NCBI GenBank assembly: GCA_025928935.1
Contig: JAICNB010000004.1
Coordinates: 1-64,000, forward strand
Source: Acidimicrobiia bacterium
GTDB taxonomy: Bacteria; Actinomycetota; Acidimicrobiia; Spongiisociales; ZC4RG35
Reading direction: 5' to 3'
DNA length: 64,000 bases
In this document: positions 7,565 through 15,657 of the stretch, piece after piece
Layout of the letters: each line of letters opens with the position of its first letter
Position numbering within the stretch: the stretch's first letter is position 1
Notes under the pieces: model-generated
Databases searched by the model: none
What the model was told of the DNA's origin: nothing
The model's input: only the letters and a program-made list of their open reading frames with translations
Made by a program: the position numbers and the translations under genes

Positions 7565-8661
7565 GGACTGGCCCGGAGATAGCCCTGGCCGCCTCAGCCC
7601 GGGCATGGCCCGACCAGGTGCATCGCTTCCTGCTCGATCACGGCGGCGGCCGGATTCGGGCCAGGGTCATGGGCCCGGAGCAGGCCCTGAGCGAGCATTA
7701 CGAGGTTCTCTTCATCGATGACGTCTGCTCGTTCCTTACGCCGCGTTTGGTGAGGAGCGTTCGGGACCTGGGCCGCCAGATAGTCGGTGTCTACGACCCG
7801 GCAGACGCCGCCGATGCAAAGCGCCATCTCCTCGAATGCGGTGTCACCGATGTCCTCGAGCAGGATGCGGTGCCTGAAGAGTTCCTCGCCGCGGCGGAAG
7901 CCACCTTGCTGCACAGCGAGACAGATGTGCTCCGGGTCGGCGCCGTCTCGCCTGCCTTCCGCGTCGGCGTACTCGGCCCGATCGGCGGTGTTGGCTGCAC
8001 CGAGATCGCAATCGGGATCTCGTCCAGTCTCGCCACCAGGCGATCCACCGTGCTGGTTGACCTGGACCAGGTCACACCGTCGCTCGCCCAACGTCTCGAC
8101 CTGCCCCTTCATCCCAACCTCCTCAGCGCAGTGGACGCCGCCCATCATCGGATCGGATCGATCTCGGAGGTCGTCCTCAAGGAAGACGGGATAGACGTGG
8201 TCGGCGGCCTGGTCAAGGCCATCGCCTCTCAGGAATTGCCGCCGGTAGAGATCGAAGGCGTCCTCGATGAGCTGGGAAAGGAGGGCTATGAGGTGGTGGT
8301 GGCCGATCTGGGGAGCCCACCCCTGGCGCGCCTCGAGCAGCTGAGGTTTCAGGTACTCATCGTCGTCGGCCTGGCCAACCCTGTCGGGATGGCGAGAGTG
8401 GTGCGCTCGGTTCAGGAAATCGTCACGAGGGTCGACATGCCCGACACCGTTGCCTTGGTCAACCGTGTGGGGTCTGGGAGTCGACAGAGGCTGGAGATAC
8501 GAGCGGAGATGGCGCGGCTCTTGCCGGCCGTGCCGGTCGTCCTGGTGCCAGATGACCGCCGCCTGGCCCGGGCATCGTGGGACGGGGCGAGGGTCACTCG
8601 GGGTCCGTTCGCCGAGTCGGTGGGTCGCCTCGCCTCGCTGATCGACGGAGCGATGGGATGA
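7561..8661 (+). CDS. TadZ/CpaE-like ParA-family protein with degenerate Walker A
   Basis: 366 residues, GTG start at 7561. An N-terminal receiver-like arm (YEVLFIDDVCSFLTPRLV...VGVYDPAD) is followed by a MinD/ParA fold: FRVGVLGPIGGVGCTEIAIG, STVLVDLDQVTPSLAQRLDL and VVVADLGSPP. TadZ proteins localise Tad pili to a pole or site. The deviant Walker A, normally KGGxGKTT, reads PIGGVGCTE here: both lysines are replaced (Ile and Cys), so ATP hydrolysis is doubtful and the protein may be a scaffold. Some TadZ proteins are known to have atypical Walker A motifs. It overlaps cpaB (GTGA) and the TadA ATPase gene (ATGA). Confidence 0.82.
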   Translation: MRTGPEIALAASARAWPDQVHRFLLDHGGGRIRARVMGPEQALSEHYEVLFIDDVCSFLTPRLVRSVRDLGRQIVGVYDPADAADAKRHLLECGVTDVLEQDAVPEEFLAAAEATLLHSETDVLRVGAVSPAFRVGVLGPIGGVGCTEIAIGISSSLATRRSTVLVDLDQVTPSLAQRLDLPLHPNLLSAVDAAHHRIGSISEVVLKEDGIDVVGGLVKAIASQELPPVEIEGVLDELGKEGYEVVVADLGSPPLARLEQLRFQVLIVVGLANPVGMARVVRSVQEIVTRVDMPDTVALVNRVGSGSRQRLEIRAEMARLLPAVPVVLVPDDRRLARASWDGARVTRGPFAESVGRLASLIDGAMG

Positions 8662-9929
8662 CCGTCGACGCCTACCACGAGATCCGGCAGAAGGCACTCC
8701 AGCGCATCGATGGCTCGGGTTTGGACCCGCAGCGGGACACAGGAAGGCTGGTCGAACTGCTGCGTGCGACGGTCGACGATTACCAACGCCAGGCTCACCT
8801 GGGTGAGTCCAGGTCGTTGATCGATCCCGACGCGACCGTGCGCAGGCTCCTCCAGTCGGTCTCGTTCTTCGGGCCTCTCGGCGACCTGCTCGATCGTGAA
8901 GACGTGGAGGAGATCTTCATCGAAGGAGCCCGGGTCACGTACCTCGAGGCCGGTGGCCACCTGCGTGGGCTCGACGTGCCCAGCACCGAGACCGAGAACC
9001 GACAGGTGGTCGAGCGTTTGATGGCGGCCACCGATCGGCGACTGGACGCGTCACATCCCGTGTCCCAAGCCCGAATCCTCGACGGCAGCGCGCGCATCAC
9101 CGCGGTCATCCCACCCGTGGCGGACCGTTTGTCGGCGACCATTCGCCGATACGCCCTCAGGCGGGAAACCCTCACGTCCCTGGTAGAGCTCGGATCGCTA
9201 TCTCAGGCGGCCGCAGACTTCCTCGCCCTCACGATGCGGGCCTCTACCTCGATCCTGGTGAGTGGGCCGCCCGGGGCAGGGAAGACGTCGTTCCTTTCGG
9301 CCCTGATCGCGGCCGTGCCGGTCGCCCATTGCATCCGGGCCTGCGAGGAGATCCGCGAGCTCCACGTGCCGATTGTCCATGGTTCCTATTACGAGGCGCG
9401 CCCTCCGATGCTGGACGGGAGCGGGGAGATCAGCCTTCGCCATCTGGTCAAGGCCACCCTGGCGATGCGACCTGACCTGATCGTCGTCGGTGAGGTACGG
9501 GGCGGGGAGGCCTTCGAGTTGACACGAGCGATGAACGCCGGGTGTGGATTCGCCTGCACGATCCACGCCAACTCGGCGCCAGACGCCCTCGATGCACTGG
9601 TCAACGCTGCATTGATGGCAGGCGAGAACGTGACCGAGCGGGTGGTCCGGAAGGTCTTCGCGTCATCGATAGACCTCGTAGTGCACCTGGAGCGTGACGT
9701 GGATCCGGGTGGGAGCGGGATTCGCCGCCAGACGATGGAGATACGCGCCCTGGTTCCCTCACTCCATGACGACTTCTCCTCAGAGCCCCTGTTCCACCGG
9801 GACCGGCTGGGAACCGCGCTGGACTGGACCGGTGCCATGCCTCCGGATTCACTGACCCGGCGGCTTGATCGAGTACTACCCCGTGGGGTCGACCTCACCC
9901 GGGTTCTCCAGGGAGGAATGAGTTGGTGA
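8658..9929 (+). CDS. cpaF: Tad pilus assembly ATPase TadA/CpaF
   Basis: 423 residues. This is the secretion ATPase that powers pilus assembly. Walker A is GPPGAGKT (residues 203-210), Walker B DLIVVGEVRGGE (273-284) and the His box TIHANS (301-306). The N-terminal domain with LGDLLDREDVEEIFIEG is the usual CpaF arm. The start is ATG 8658, overlapping the TadZ stop by 4 bases; a longer reading would run back into TadZ. It is cytoplasmic and acts on the TadB/TadC platform encoded immediately downstream. Confidence 0.94.
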   Translation: MTVDAYHEIRQKALQRIDGSGLDPQRDTGRLVELLRATVDDYQRQAHLGESRSLIDPDATVRRLLQSVSFFGPLGDLLDREDVEEIFIEGARVTYLEAGGHLRGLDVPSTETENRQVVERLMAATDRRLDASHPVSQARILDGSARITAVIPPVADRLSATIRRYALRRETLTSLVELGSLSQAAADFLALTMRASTSILVSGPPGAGKTSFLSALIAAVPVAHCIRACEEIRELHVPIVHGSYYEARPPMLDGSGEISLRHLVKATLAMRPDLIVVGEVRGGEAFELTRAMNAGCGFACTIHANSAPDALDALVNAALMAGENVTERVVRKVFASSIDLVVHLERDVDPGGSGIRRQTMEIRALVPSLHDDFSSEPLFHRDRLGTALDWTGAMPPDSLTRRLDRVLPRGVDLTRVLQGGMSW

Positions 9930-10786
9930 TCCTGGCGGCTCTGGTCACATCGGTCGCAGCGGCGCTCCTGGCGCGATGGGCCCTGTCCGGAGTCAAGCGC
10001 CGGGTGGTCAGATCGCCGCAGAAGAAGTCATGGCTGAAAGAGGCGGGTCTCGATGTCACGCCGGCCCAGTTCTGGCTCACCTCGATCGGGGTTGGACTGG
10101 TGACGTACCCGGTCGTCTATGCCCTGACGTCGCTGCCGATCGTGTCGTTGTTTCCATCCCTCGTCGTGGCCACCCTGCCCAAGGCTTACTTCGCCCGGAA
10201 GCGGGCACGACGTCTCGAAGAGGTGCAGAGGTCATGGCCGGATGGCTTGCGAGATCTGCTCGCTTCGGTGAGATCTGGCGCCTCGCTTCCTACTGCGATC
10301 GAGGACCTCGCAGCATTCGGGCCTGTTCCCCTTCGGGAGGCATTCCAGGGATTCCCCATCTACTCGCGGAGTCTCGGCGTTGCGCCCGCGTTGGAAATGG
10401 TGAAGTCGGACCTCGCTGACCCGACATCGGATCGGGTGATAGAAGTCCTGATCCTGGCTTACGAGCGAGGTGGGGCGGTTGTACCCGAGATCCTCTCTGA
10501 CCTCGCCGAAACCACCACCAAGGACCTGTGGAGTCTCGAGGAGATCCGCACCGACGCTCTAGAGCAGAAGATCAACTCGCGCATCGTGTTCGTCCTGCCG
10601 TGGCTGGTGCTGGTCGCGATGACCGGGCGGGCGGGTGCCTTCCGTGAGTTCTACGCGTCGTCGCTCGGAGTTGCGGTGGTAGTCGCCGGCGGGCTCATGA
10701 GCCTGGTCGGGGTGGTGATCGCTTCGAGGCTCGGCGCCCATCCGCCTGAGCCCCGCGTATTCGTGTCCGTGAAAGGTGGAGAGTGA
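9926..10786 (+). CDS. tadB: Tad pilus inner-membrane platform protein TadB
   Basis: About 286 residues. GTG at 9926 gives the same 4-base overlap used throughout this operon; a TTG at 9923 is equally in frame, and GGAGGA lies just upstream. A membrane helix at each end (ILAALVTSVAAALLARWAL; AVVVAGGLMSLVGVVIASRL) and an interior pair enclose a type II secretion F (T2SSF) domain with RSWPDGLRDLLASVRSGASL and AYERGGAVVPEILSDLAETT. With TadC it forms the platform that TadA drives. Confidence 0.9.
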   Translation: MILAALVTSVAAALLARWALSGVKRRVVRSPQKKSWLKEAGLDVTPAQFWLTSIGVGLVTYPVVYALTSLPIVSLFPSLVVATLPKAYFARKRARRLEEVQRSWPDGLRDLLASVRSGASLPTAIEDLAAFGPVPLREAFQGFPIYSRSLGVAPALEMVKSDLADPTSDRVIEVLILAYERGGAVVPEILSDLAETTTKDLWSLEEIRTDALEQKINSRIVFVLPWLVLVAMTGRAGAFREFYASSLGVAVVVAGGLMSLVGVVIASRLGAHPPEPRVFVSVKGGE

Positions 10787-11709
10787 CGGTCTCACCCCTC
10801 GTCATCCTCTCGGCCTCTGTCTCATCAGTCGTTGCAGGTCTGCTCGTCTACTCCCTTTTCCCGCCGGCGAGGAGCCTCGCCTCGAGGATCAACCCGTACC
10901 TGACACCGACGCGAGTGACGACGCGACGTCCCGCTCCCACAGGGCCTTTGGGGGTGGTGTTCGGGCCAATCCTCCGTGGCCTGGCGAGCCGGCTGGGTCG
11001 GTTCCTGGATCGCTCCGGTGAGAAGGTGACGGTTCTCCGGCTACGTCAGGCCGGGTGGTACCGGGACTTTCCGGAGGAAGAAACGGTCGCCGCGTTCCGA
11101 CTGGCGCAGCTCCGATCGATCGCGCTGGGAGCCGGGCTGGGGTTCGCCGTTGGCCAGTTGTTGCGTCTGGCTCCCGTTCCGCGGATCGTCCTGGTCCTGC
11201 TTGGGCTCTTCATCGGGGCCACCCGCCAGCAGGGCGCTCTGCAGGCTGCCATCACCCGCAGGCGGGACAGGATGTGCATCGAGATCTACACGGTGAACCA
11301 GCTCCTCGCGATGCGGATCAGAGCGGGGGGCGGTGTCGTGCATGCGGTTCAGGACGTGGTCAAGAGGGGCGAGGGCGAGGTGGTCACCGAACTGGCTGAC
11401 GCGCTGCGTCTTCATCGTTCGGGCTGGCGTGCCGGTGAGGCCTTCCGGAGGATCGCCGAGCTGACCCCGGAGCCATTCTGTGCCCGTACCTATCGGTTGC
11501 TGGCGACCGCCGAAGAGCGAGGAGCGGATCTCGCTCCTGGACTGCTCGACCTGTCAGAAGACGTCAGAGAGACTCGCCGCGAGACCATGAGGCGGTCGGC
11601 CACGAAGCGACGCGCAGCCATGCTGGTTCCGATCATCGCAATCCTGGCACCGGTCCTTCTTCTCTTCGTGGCGGCCCCGCTGCCGTATCTGATCACAGGC
11701 TGGCGATGA
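10783..11709 (+). CDS. tadC: Tad pilus inner-membrane platform protein TadC
   Basis: 308 residues, GTG start overlapping tadB by 4 bases. N-terminal helix (LVILSASVSSVVAGLLVYSLF), two mid helices around residues 105-145, T2SSF features in YTVNQLLAMRIRAGGGVVHA and ATAEERGADLAPGLLDLSED, and a C-terminal helix (MLVPIIAILAPVLLLFVAAP). This is the second T2SSF platform subunit expected after TadB. Confidence 0.9.
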   Translation: MTVSPLVILSASVSSVVAGLLVYSLFPPARSLASRINPYLTPTRVTTRRPAPTGPLGVVFGPILRGLASRLGRFLDRSGEKVTVLRLRQAGWYRDFPEEETVAAFRLAQLRSIALGAGLGFAVGQLLRLAPVPRIVLVLLGLFIGATRQQGALQAAITRRRDRMCIEIYTVNQLLAMRIRAGGGVVHAVQDVVKRGEGEVVTELADALRLHRSGWRAGEAFRRIAELTPEPFCARTYRLLATAEERGADLAPGLLDLSEDVRETRRETMRRSATKRRAAMLVPIIAILAPVLLLFVAAPLPYLITGWR

Positions 11710-11721
11710 AAGGAGGTTGAC

Positions 11722-11901
11722 ATGTCGGCCGTAAGACAGTGGCTCCGCGATGTGTGGCGTGACGACCGCGGTCTCAACACCGCGGAATTGATGGGGAACG
11801 CCGCTCTAGCGATCGCGGCGCTGGTCGTCATCTGGGGAGCCCTTCAGGCCCTCGGCGTGGACATCGTCGGGTGGATTCGTTCCCAGCTGATCGGGGGCTG
11901 A
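11722..11901 (+). CDS. Flp-type pilin precursor
   Basis: A 59-residue pilin too short for most gene callers. A very strong ribosome site (AAAGGAGGT) lies 5 bases before ATG 11722, as expected for the most abundant product of a pilus operon. The sequence has a short basic leader (MSAVRQWLRDVWRDDRG), a prepilin-like junction RG/LNTAEL with Glu at +5, and one hydrophobic helix (ALAIAALVVIWGALQAL). The usual Glu-Tyr of Flp pilins is Glu-Leu here. It follows TadC directly and would be processed by a TadV/CpaA-type peptidase, which is not encoded in this window. Confidence 0.82.
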   Translation: MSAVRQWLRDVWRDDRGLNTAELMGNAALAIAALVVIWGALQALGVDIVGWIRSQLIGG

Positions 11902-12263
11902 CCGACCGGGGAGTCTCCTCGGTCCAGTTCCTCCTCGCTAGCGGGCTCGGGCTTCTCGTCTTTCTGGCGATGGCCAACCTCGTTGTGGCCCAATACGGCC
12001 GAGGGGCTCTCCGCTCGGCTCTCGATCAAGGGGCACGAGCAGGCGCGATCAGCTCGTCCCCGGAGGATTGTGTGGACCGCATCGAGGGCGTCCTTTCCCA
12101 GTTGCTCGGAGGGCGCATGGGTGACTCGGTCGTCGCAGGTTGTGTGATCGGTCCGGATGTGGTGACAGCGTCGGGACGAGCCGTCTTCGACTCCTGGACG
12201 CCGTTCGCGACCGACTTCGAGATCGAGATGGTTGCCCAGGCCACCCGCGAGATGCCGCCATGA
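11871..12263 (+). CDS. TadE-like pseudopilin 1
   Basis: 130 residues from a GTG inside the end of the pilin gene (31-base overlap). A short leader ending DRG is followed by VSSVQFLLASGLGLLVFLAM, a prepilin-like hydrophobic helix, and then QYGRGALRSALDQGARAGA, the helix typical of TadE-like proteins where newly exported minor pilins pack. Gln stands where Glu+5 is normal. The C-terminal domain has one Cys pair (EDCV and AGCV). A later start cannot be excluded, because no clear ribosome site marks the GTG. Confidence 0.72.
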   Translation: MDSFPADRGLTDRGVSSVQFLLASGLGLLVFLAMANLVVAQYGRGALRSALDQGARAGAISSSPEDCVDRIEGVLSQLLGGRMGDSVVAGCVIGPDVVTASGRAVFDSWTPFATDFEIEMVAQATREMPP

Positions 12264-12688
12264 GCGATCGAGGCCACGCTGCAGTCGAGCTCGGCCTTGC
12301 CGTAGGCCTCCTCCTTCTGCCTGTCGCCATCGCGGTCCTCGCATTCGGGCCGTGGTCCGAGCGAAGGGTGTTTGCCGCGGCTGCAGCCGCCGAGGCAGCC
12401 CGGGCAGCTGTTATCGAGCTCGACGTCTCTGCCGGGGCAGCGGTCGTCTCAGAGATGGCGTCCAACCATGGGCTTGGGTCGGACTCGGTGCGTCTCGGCT
12501 GGTGCGGAGAGACCCCATCAAGCCAGTCGGGGGGAGCAACGGCCTGCTCCTTCGAACGGGGGTCGTCGATAAGCGCCCGGGTCGAGGTGTGGGTCCCTGT
12601 TGTGGCGACACCCTGGGGCGAGATCGGTGGCCTGTGGGTTGGTTCCGCACACTCTGAGCCCGTCGACCTCTATCGGAGCCTCCCATGA
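12260..12688 (+). CDS. TadE-like pseudopilin 2
   Basis: 142 residues; ATG overlaps the previous stop by 4 bases. Starts MSDRGHAAVELGLAVGLLLLP: leader, Gly/His junction and Glu at +5, a proper prepilin peptidase site, then the hydrophobic helix and the Ala-rich AAAAAAEAARAAVIELD segment of TadE-family proteins. A Cys pair in the outer domain (GWCGE, TACSF) may form a disulfide. Probable minor component or initiator of the Tad pilus. Confidence 0.8.
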   Translation: MSDRGHAAVELGLAVGLLLLPVAIAVLAFGPWSERRVFAAAAAAEAARAAVIELDVSAGAAVVSEMASNHGLGSDSVRLGWCGETPSSQSGGATACSFERGSSISARVEVWVPVVATPWGEIGGLWVGSAHSEPVDLYRSLP

Positions 12689-13101
12689 GCTCCGAGCGAG
12701 GCTCGGTGACCCTCTGGACCCTCGGTCTGTCCATCTTGCTGTTGTTGTTCGGCGGCCTGATGGTGGACTTCTGGCGAGCTTTGGCCGTTCAGCGAGAACT
12801 GGCGGCCATCGCCGACTCGGCCTCGATCGCAGCCGCGTCGGGCATCGACGAAGAGCACTATCGGTCCACCGGCGAGGTGCTGATCGATCCGGCCAGGGCG
12901 ACCGGGCTCGGGTCGGACTACGTCGGCTCGCAGGACCTCGCGCTGTCCGCTCTGTCGGTGACCACCGCGGCGGATCAGTCTTCGGTGACCGTGCTGGTGA
13001 CAGACCACCTGGAGTTGGGCTTGATGGGTGTGTTCATCGACGACGAAGCGCCGTTGGTGATCAGAGCGGAGGCGACAGCGCTGCCGGTCACAGTCCCCTG
13101 A
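12685..13101 (+). CDS. TadE/TadG-like pilus assembly protein
   Basis: 138 residues; last gene of the Tad operon, ATGA overlap with the preceding one. MSSERGSVTLWTLGLSILLLLFGGLMVDFWRA is a leader plus hydrophobic helix, and RELAAIADSASIAAASGID is the signature helix of the TadG/TadE N-terminal region. The von Willebrand-type domain of long TadG proteins is absent. Probably an exported minor pilin. Confidence 0.78.
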   Translation: MSSERGSVTLWTLGLSILLLLFGGLMVDFWRALAVQRELAAIADSASIAAASGIDEEHYRSTGEVLIDPARATGLGSDYVGSQDLALSALSVTTAADQSSVTVLVTDHLELGLMGVFIDDEAPLVIRAEATALPVTVP

Positions 13102-13172
13102 TGGCGGTTCGCACTGCCCCTTCGTTCGATTATCCTTGTCTCCTACCCCGCATTGCCCTCGGGCTTGCGCGT

Positions 13173-13244
13173 TCGGGGGTGGTGTAATAGGTAACACGAC
13201 AGGTTCTGGCCCTGTTATTGAGGGTTCGAGTCCTTCCCCCCGAG
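13173..13244 (+). tRNA. tRNA-Gln (anticodon CTG)
   Basis: 72 bases without an encoded CCA. The acceptor arm TCGGGGG pairs with CCCCCGA, the anticodon arm is ACAGG-TTCTGGC-CCTGT with CTG at positions 34-36, and the T arm is GAGGG-TTCGAGT-CCTTC with one G-T pair. It reads CAG codons. It lies just beyond the Tad operon and 29 bases before tRNA-Glu. Confidence 0.93.
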
Positions 13245-13273
13245 CGAGGTCGGTCTCATCCGACTTCCAACCT

Positions 13274-13346
13274 GGTCCCGTCGTCTAGTGGTCAAGGACG
13301 CTGGCCTCTCAAGCCAGAAACGGCGGTTCGAACCCGCTCGGGACTG
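13274..13346 (+). tRNA. tRNA-Glu (anticodon CTC)
   Basis: 73 bases. The acceptor arm GGTCCCG pairs with CGGGACT (G-T at the first pair, usual for actinobacterial tRNA-Glu), the anticodon arm is CTGGC-CTCTCAA-GCCAG and the T arm GGCGG-TTCGAAC-CCGCT. It reads GAG, a main Glu codon at this GC content. A second tRNA-Glu with anticodon TTC lies after gltX. Confidence 0.94.
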
Positions 13347-13391
13347 CGACACCCCTGTAGAGGGCACTTTTTCTAGATTCTGGATGAAGGG

Positions 13392-13725
13392 CTACTCGGC
13401 CGGGCCCATTTGAGAGTCTCCAGTCCGAGCCAAGGCCCAGTGCGGTCTTTCGCAGTCATTCTCCGAACAGACCCGTCCAGACGAGCGAAGCGGCTCATCC
13501 TGACCACGCCGTGTCGTAGCAGCCGCTGATAGTGCCCATGGCAGTAGCCCTTGGCTTCGGCCTCGACGTTGCAGCTTTCCCGCCGCCGCAGATCGTCTTA
13601 CCTTTCGCCATCGGACCCGGTGGACCCGAGTCGCCGTTGCGTCGGTCTCTTCGATAGTGCATCTCGCACATGCCCTTCGACCTCGCCGCTCGCTGGCATC
13701 CTTCGACACTGCATTCCACTCCCAT
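13392..13725 (-). pseudogene. Frameshifted zinc-knuckle repeat protein (HNH/HTH-associated type)
   Basis: Starting at ATG 13725, the first frame gives CSVEGCQRA...KGMCEMHYRRDRRNGD, a C-x4-C-x9-C-x2-H module seen in repeated form in actinobacterial HNH-nuclease and HTH proteins. After a GGC-rich stretch the module recurs in another frame as CNVEAEAKGYCHGHYQRLLRHG with the same spacing. The beginning of a third module, VCSENDCERPHWAL, appears in a third frame and then stops. So at least two frameshifts and a 3' truncation separate this from an intact gene of three or more modules. It lies head-to-head with the DsbA-like gene and directly after the tRNA pair. Confidence 0.72.
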
Positions 13726-13780
13726 GACCTCAACGTACAGGGCAGCCGGGACAAATTCCGGGCGCAACTACCTTGCGTTC

Positions 13781-14461
13781 GTGGCTTCGGAGACCTCCCC
13801 GATCAAGGTCGACATCTGGTCTGACGTGGCCTGTCCCTGGTGTTACATCGGGAAGCGCAACCTGGAGGCGGGGATGATTGCCTTCACCGCTACCGACGCA
13901 GCGTTGCCGATCGAGATCACCTATCACAGTTTCGAGCTGGCCCCCGACACTCCGGGCGAATATGAGGGGAGTGAGATCGAGTTCCTGATGAACCACCGCG
14001 GCGTGACTGCCGAGCAGGCCCGCTCCATGATCGACCGGGTGGTGGGGATCGCTCTGGCCGCTGGGCTCCGGTACGACTACGACGCCCTGCAGCACACCAA
14101 CACGATCAAGGCTCACCAGCTCCTCCACTATGCCAAGGAGCGGGGCCGACAGCTCGACATGAAAGAGCGGCTGCTCAGCGCCTACTTCACCGAGGGCCGG
14201 CATGTTGGTCGGGTCGAGGACCTGGCCGATCTCGCCGCCGAGATCGGTCTCGATCGCGGTGACGTGATGCGCTCACTGAAGGAAGACGAATATCTGGAGG
14301 CGGTTCGCGCCGACATGGCCCAGGCCCATGCCCATGGGATCCGGGGTGTCCCCTTCTTCGTCATCGATGACCGTTACGGGATCAGCGGTGCCCACCCTCC
14401 AGAGGTGTTCACCGAGGTCCTCACTCGGGCCGCTGCCGACCGAGCGGGGCAGTCCGCCTAG
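13781..14461 (+). CDS. DsbA-family oxidoreductase (FrnE-like)
   Basis: About 226 residues from GTG 13781. KVDIWSDVACPWCYIGKRNLE carries the CPWC redox motif (Cys about 18 and 21) of the FrnE/2-hydroxychromene-2-carboxylate isomerase branch of the thioredoxin fold. A helical insert follows, and the cis-Pro loop is GIRGVPFFVIDDRYGISGA. There is no signal peptide, so it is a cytoplasmic dithiol oxidoreductase, probably in redox stress. An in-frame ATG at 13724 would add 19 non-conserved residues overlapping the pseudogene. Neither start has a clear ribosome site. Confidence 0.88.
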   Translation: MASETSPIKVDIWSDVACPWCYIGKRNLEAGMIAFTATDAALPIEITYHSFELAPDTPGEYEGSEIEFLMNHRGVTAEQARSMIDRVVGIALAAGLRYDYDALQHTNTIKAHQLLHYAKERGRQLDMKERLLSAYFTEGRHVGRVEDLADLAAEIGLDRGDVMRSLKEDEYLEAVRADMAQAHAHGIRGVPFFVIDDRYGISGAHPPEVFTEVLTRAAADRAGQSA

Positions 14462-15046
14462 CTAGGCGCTGGCCAGACCTGCTGTCGCCTTGGGCAGCGG
14501 AGGGGCGGCGCAGGTGCACTCGTTGACCACATCCTGGTCGGGACGGGTGTGCAGCCACATGGCCACGATCATCGGGATGAACACGATCAGGTTGTAGACC
14601 AGATGCAGCTCCGGCCTCGGGATGAAGGGCTGGAGGAAACTGGTCGGCACCGGTGAACCGAACAGGTTGGTCCCCACGATGGCCTGGATCTGGAGGGTGG
14701 TGTGCTCGATGAGGTGCCAACCCTGGATGATGGTCGAGGCCAGCCACCAGCCCCGAGAGGCGCCGCGGAACCCCGGCAGCAGCAGCACCAGGCCGATGAA
14801 CATGACCAGGGCGTATCCGAAGTGCATCACCTCGGACCGCACCAGCCACGGGAAGACGTAACCAAGCGCCCCCAGTGCCTCCGGGCGTGGCATCTCGAAG
14901 ATCCAGATTTGCGCCGCCTGGAAGAGGTGCTCGATCCAGTGGAGGATCACGATCGCCAGGTACACCCAGAGTGCCCGCTCGTGCCAGGGGCCGTTCAGCT
15001 TGTCCATGATTCCCAAGGTGGACGTTCTCTCGGATGACGCAACCAT
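14462..15046 (-). CDS. Integral membrane protein of unknown function
   Basis: 194 residues with about five membrane helices (ALWVYLAIVILHWIEHLFQA, VMHFGYALVMFIGLVLLLPG, WWLASTIIQGWHLIEHTTL, LHLVYNLIVFIPMIVAMW). Histidines recur inside or next to helices (HWIEH, WHLIEH, MHFGY, ELHLVYN), which could bind metal or haem; this is an observation, not a known function. The C-terminal tail has NECTCAAPP. It is followed on the same strand by nothing, and preceded by the secreted protein at 15062, 15 bases away, so the two are probably one operon. It meets the DsbA gene tail to tail with no gap. Confidence 0.75.
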   Translation of the reverse strand: MVASSERTSTLGIMDKLNGPWHERALWVYLAIVILHWIEHLFQAAQIWIFEMPRPEALGALGYVFPWLVRSEVMHFGYALVMFIGLVLLLPGFRGASRGWWLASTIIQGWHLIEHTTLQIQAIVGTNLFGSPVPTSFLQPFIPRPELHLVYNLIVFIPMIVAMWLHTRPDQDVVNECTCAAPPLPKATAGLASA

Positions 15047-15061
15047 GCTTCTCCTTATCCC

Positions 15062-15586
15062 TCAGCCCTCGAGACCGATATCCCGGTAAGTGATGGGACG
15101 ACGCCAGGCCATTGCGGTCCTGCCTCCGATCCACCACGCCACCGCGGTGGCGAGGAATATAGAAACTGCGATCAGGCCCCGCATCGGGAGCATGGAGGTG
15201 AGCGGTGGGGGGACGATGACCGTCGGGGTGGTCCATGACTTCCCGTCCTCGGAAATGGTCACGATGACCGAGTCGTCGGTCTCCAAACCGCTGGTGGTCT
15301 CCCAGGCGCCCGCCGTCGTGAGGGAGGGGGCCAGGCCGACCTCATCCCCGCCCACCCGCACCGACAGAGTCGAGCCCTCACCCAACGTCCCCTCGTCGAA
15401 CATCACCACCAGCATGGGCATCATCGCCGAGCCGGCATCCGGGTATACCTGCCACAGGGACACCGTGTATGGACCGAGATCGGCGTGCCGAAGCAGGGGG
15501 CGGGCGTCGTGATCGCCGTGGGCCCAAGCCGGCAACGGCACCAACAGGACCAGGGCGATCGTCACTGCTCGGAACAGCCTTCTCAT
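15062..15586 (-). CDS. Secreted, membrane-anchored protein of unknown function
   Basis: 174 residues from ATG 15586. A signal peptide (MRRLFRAVTIALVLLVPLPAWA) is followed by the His/Asp-rich HGDHDARPLLRHADLG, a beta-rich domain (PYTVSLWQVYPDAG, MPMLVVMFDEG, TLSVRVGGDEVGLAP), and a C-terminal helix (GLIAVSIFLATAVAWWIGG). The start HGDHD and the fold pattern recall YtkA/FixH or CopC-like exported domains that handle copper, but key Met/His clusters are too few to assign it. It is transcribed with the downstream His-rich membrane protein. Confidence 0.68.
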   Translation of the reverse strand: MRRLFRAVTIALVLLVPLPAWAHGDHDARPLLRHADLGPYTVSLWQVYPDAGSAMMPMLVVMFDEGTLGEGSTLSVRVGGDEVGLAPSLTTAGAWETTSGLETDDSVIVTISEDGKSWTTPTVIVPPPLTSMLPMRGLIAVSIFLATAVAWWIGGRTAMAWRRPITYRDIGLEG

Positions 15587-15657
15587 GGACCGCGACTCTA
15601 AACCTGCGCTAAGACCCCTCACGTAGGTTGCGAAGTGGGTGACATAGGAGGGGAAGC

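Noticed and set aside
13173..13346. tRNA pair as an attachment site for an integrated element
   Set aside because: No integrase, no direct repeat of a tRNA 3' end, and the neighbouring genes are ordinary chromosomal genes; only the small zinc-knuckle remnant hints at insertion.
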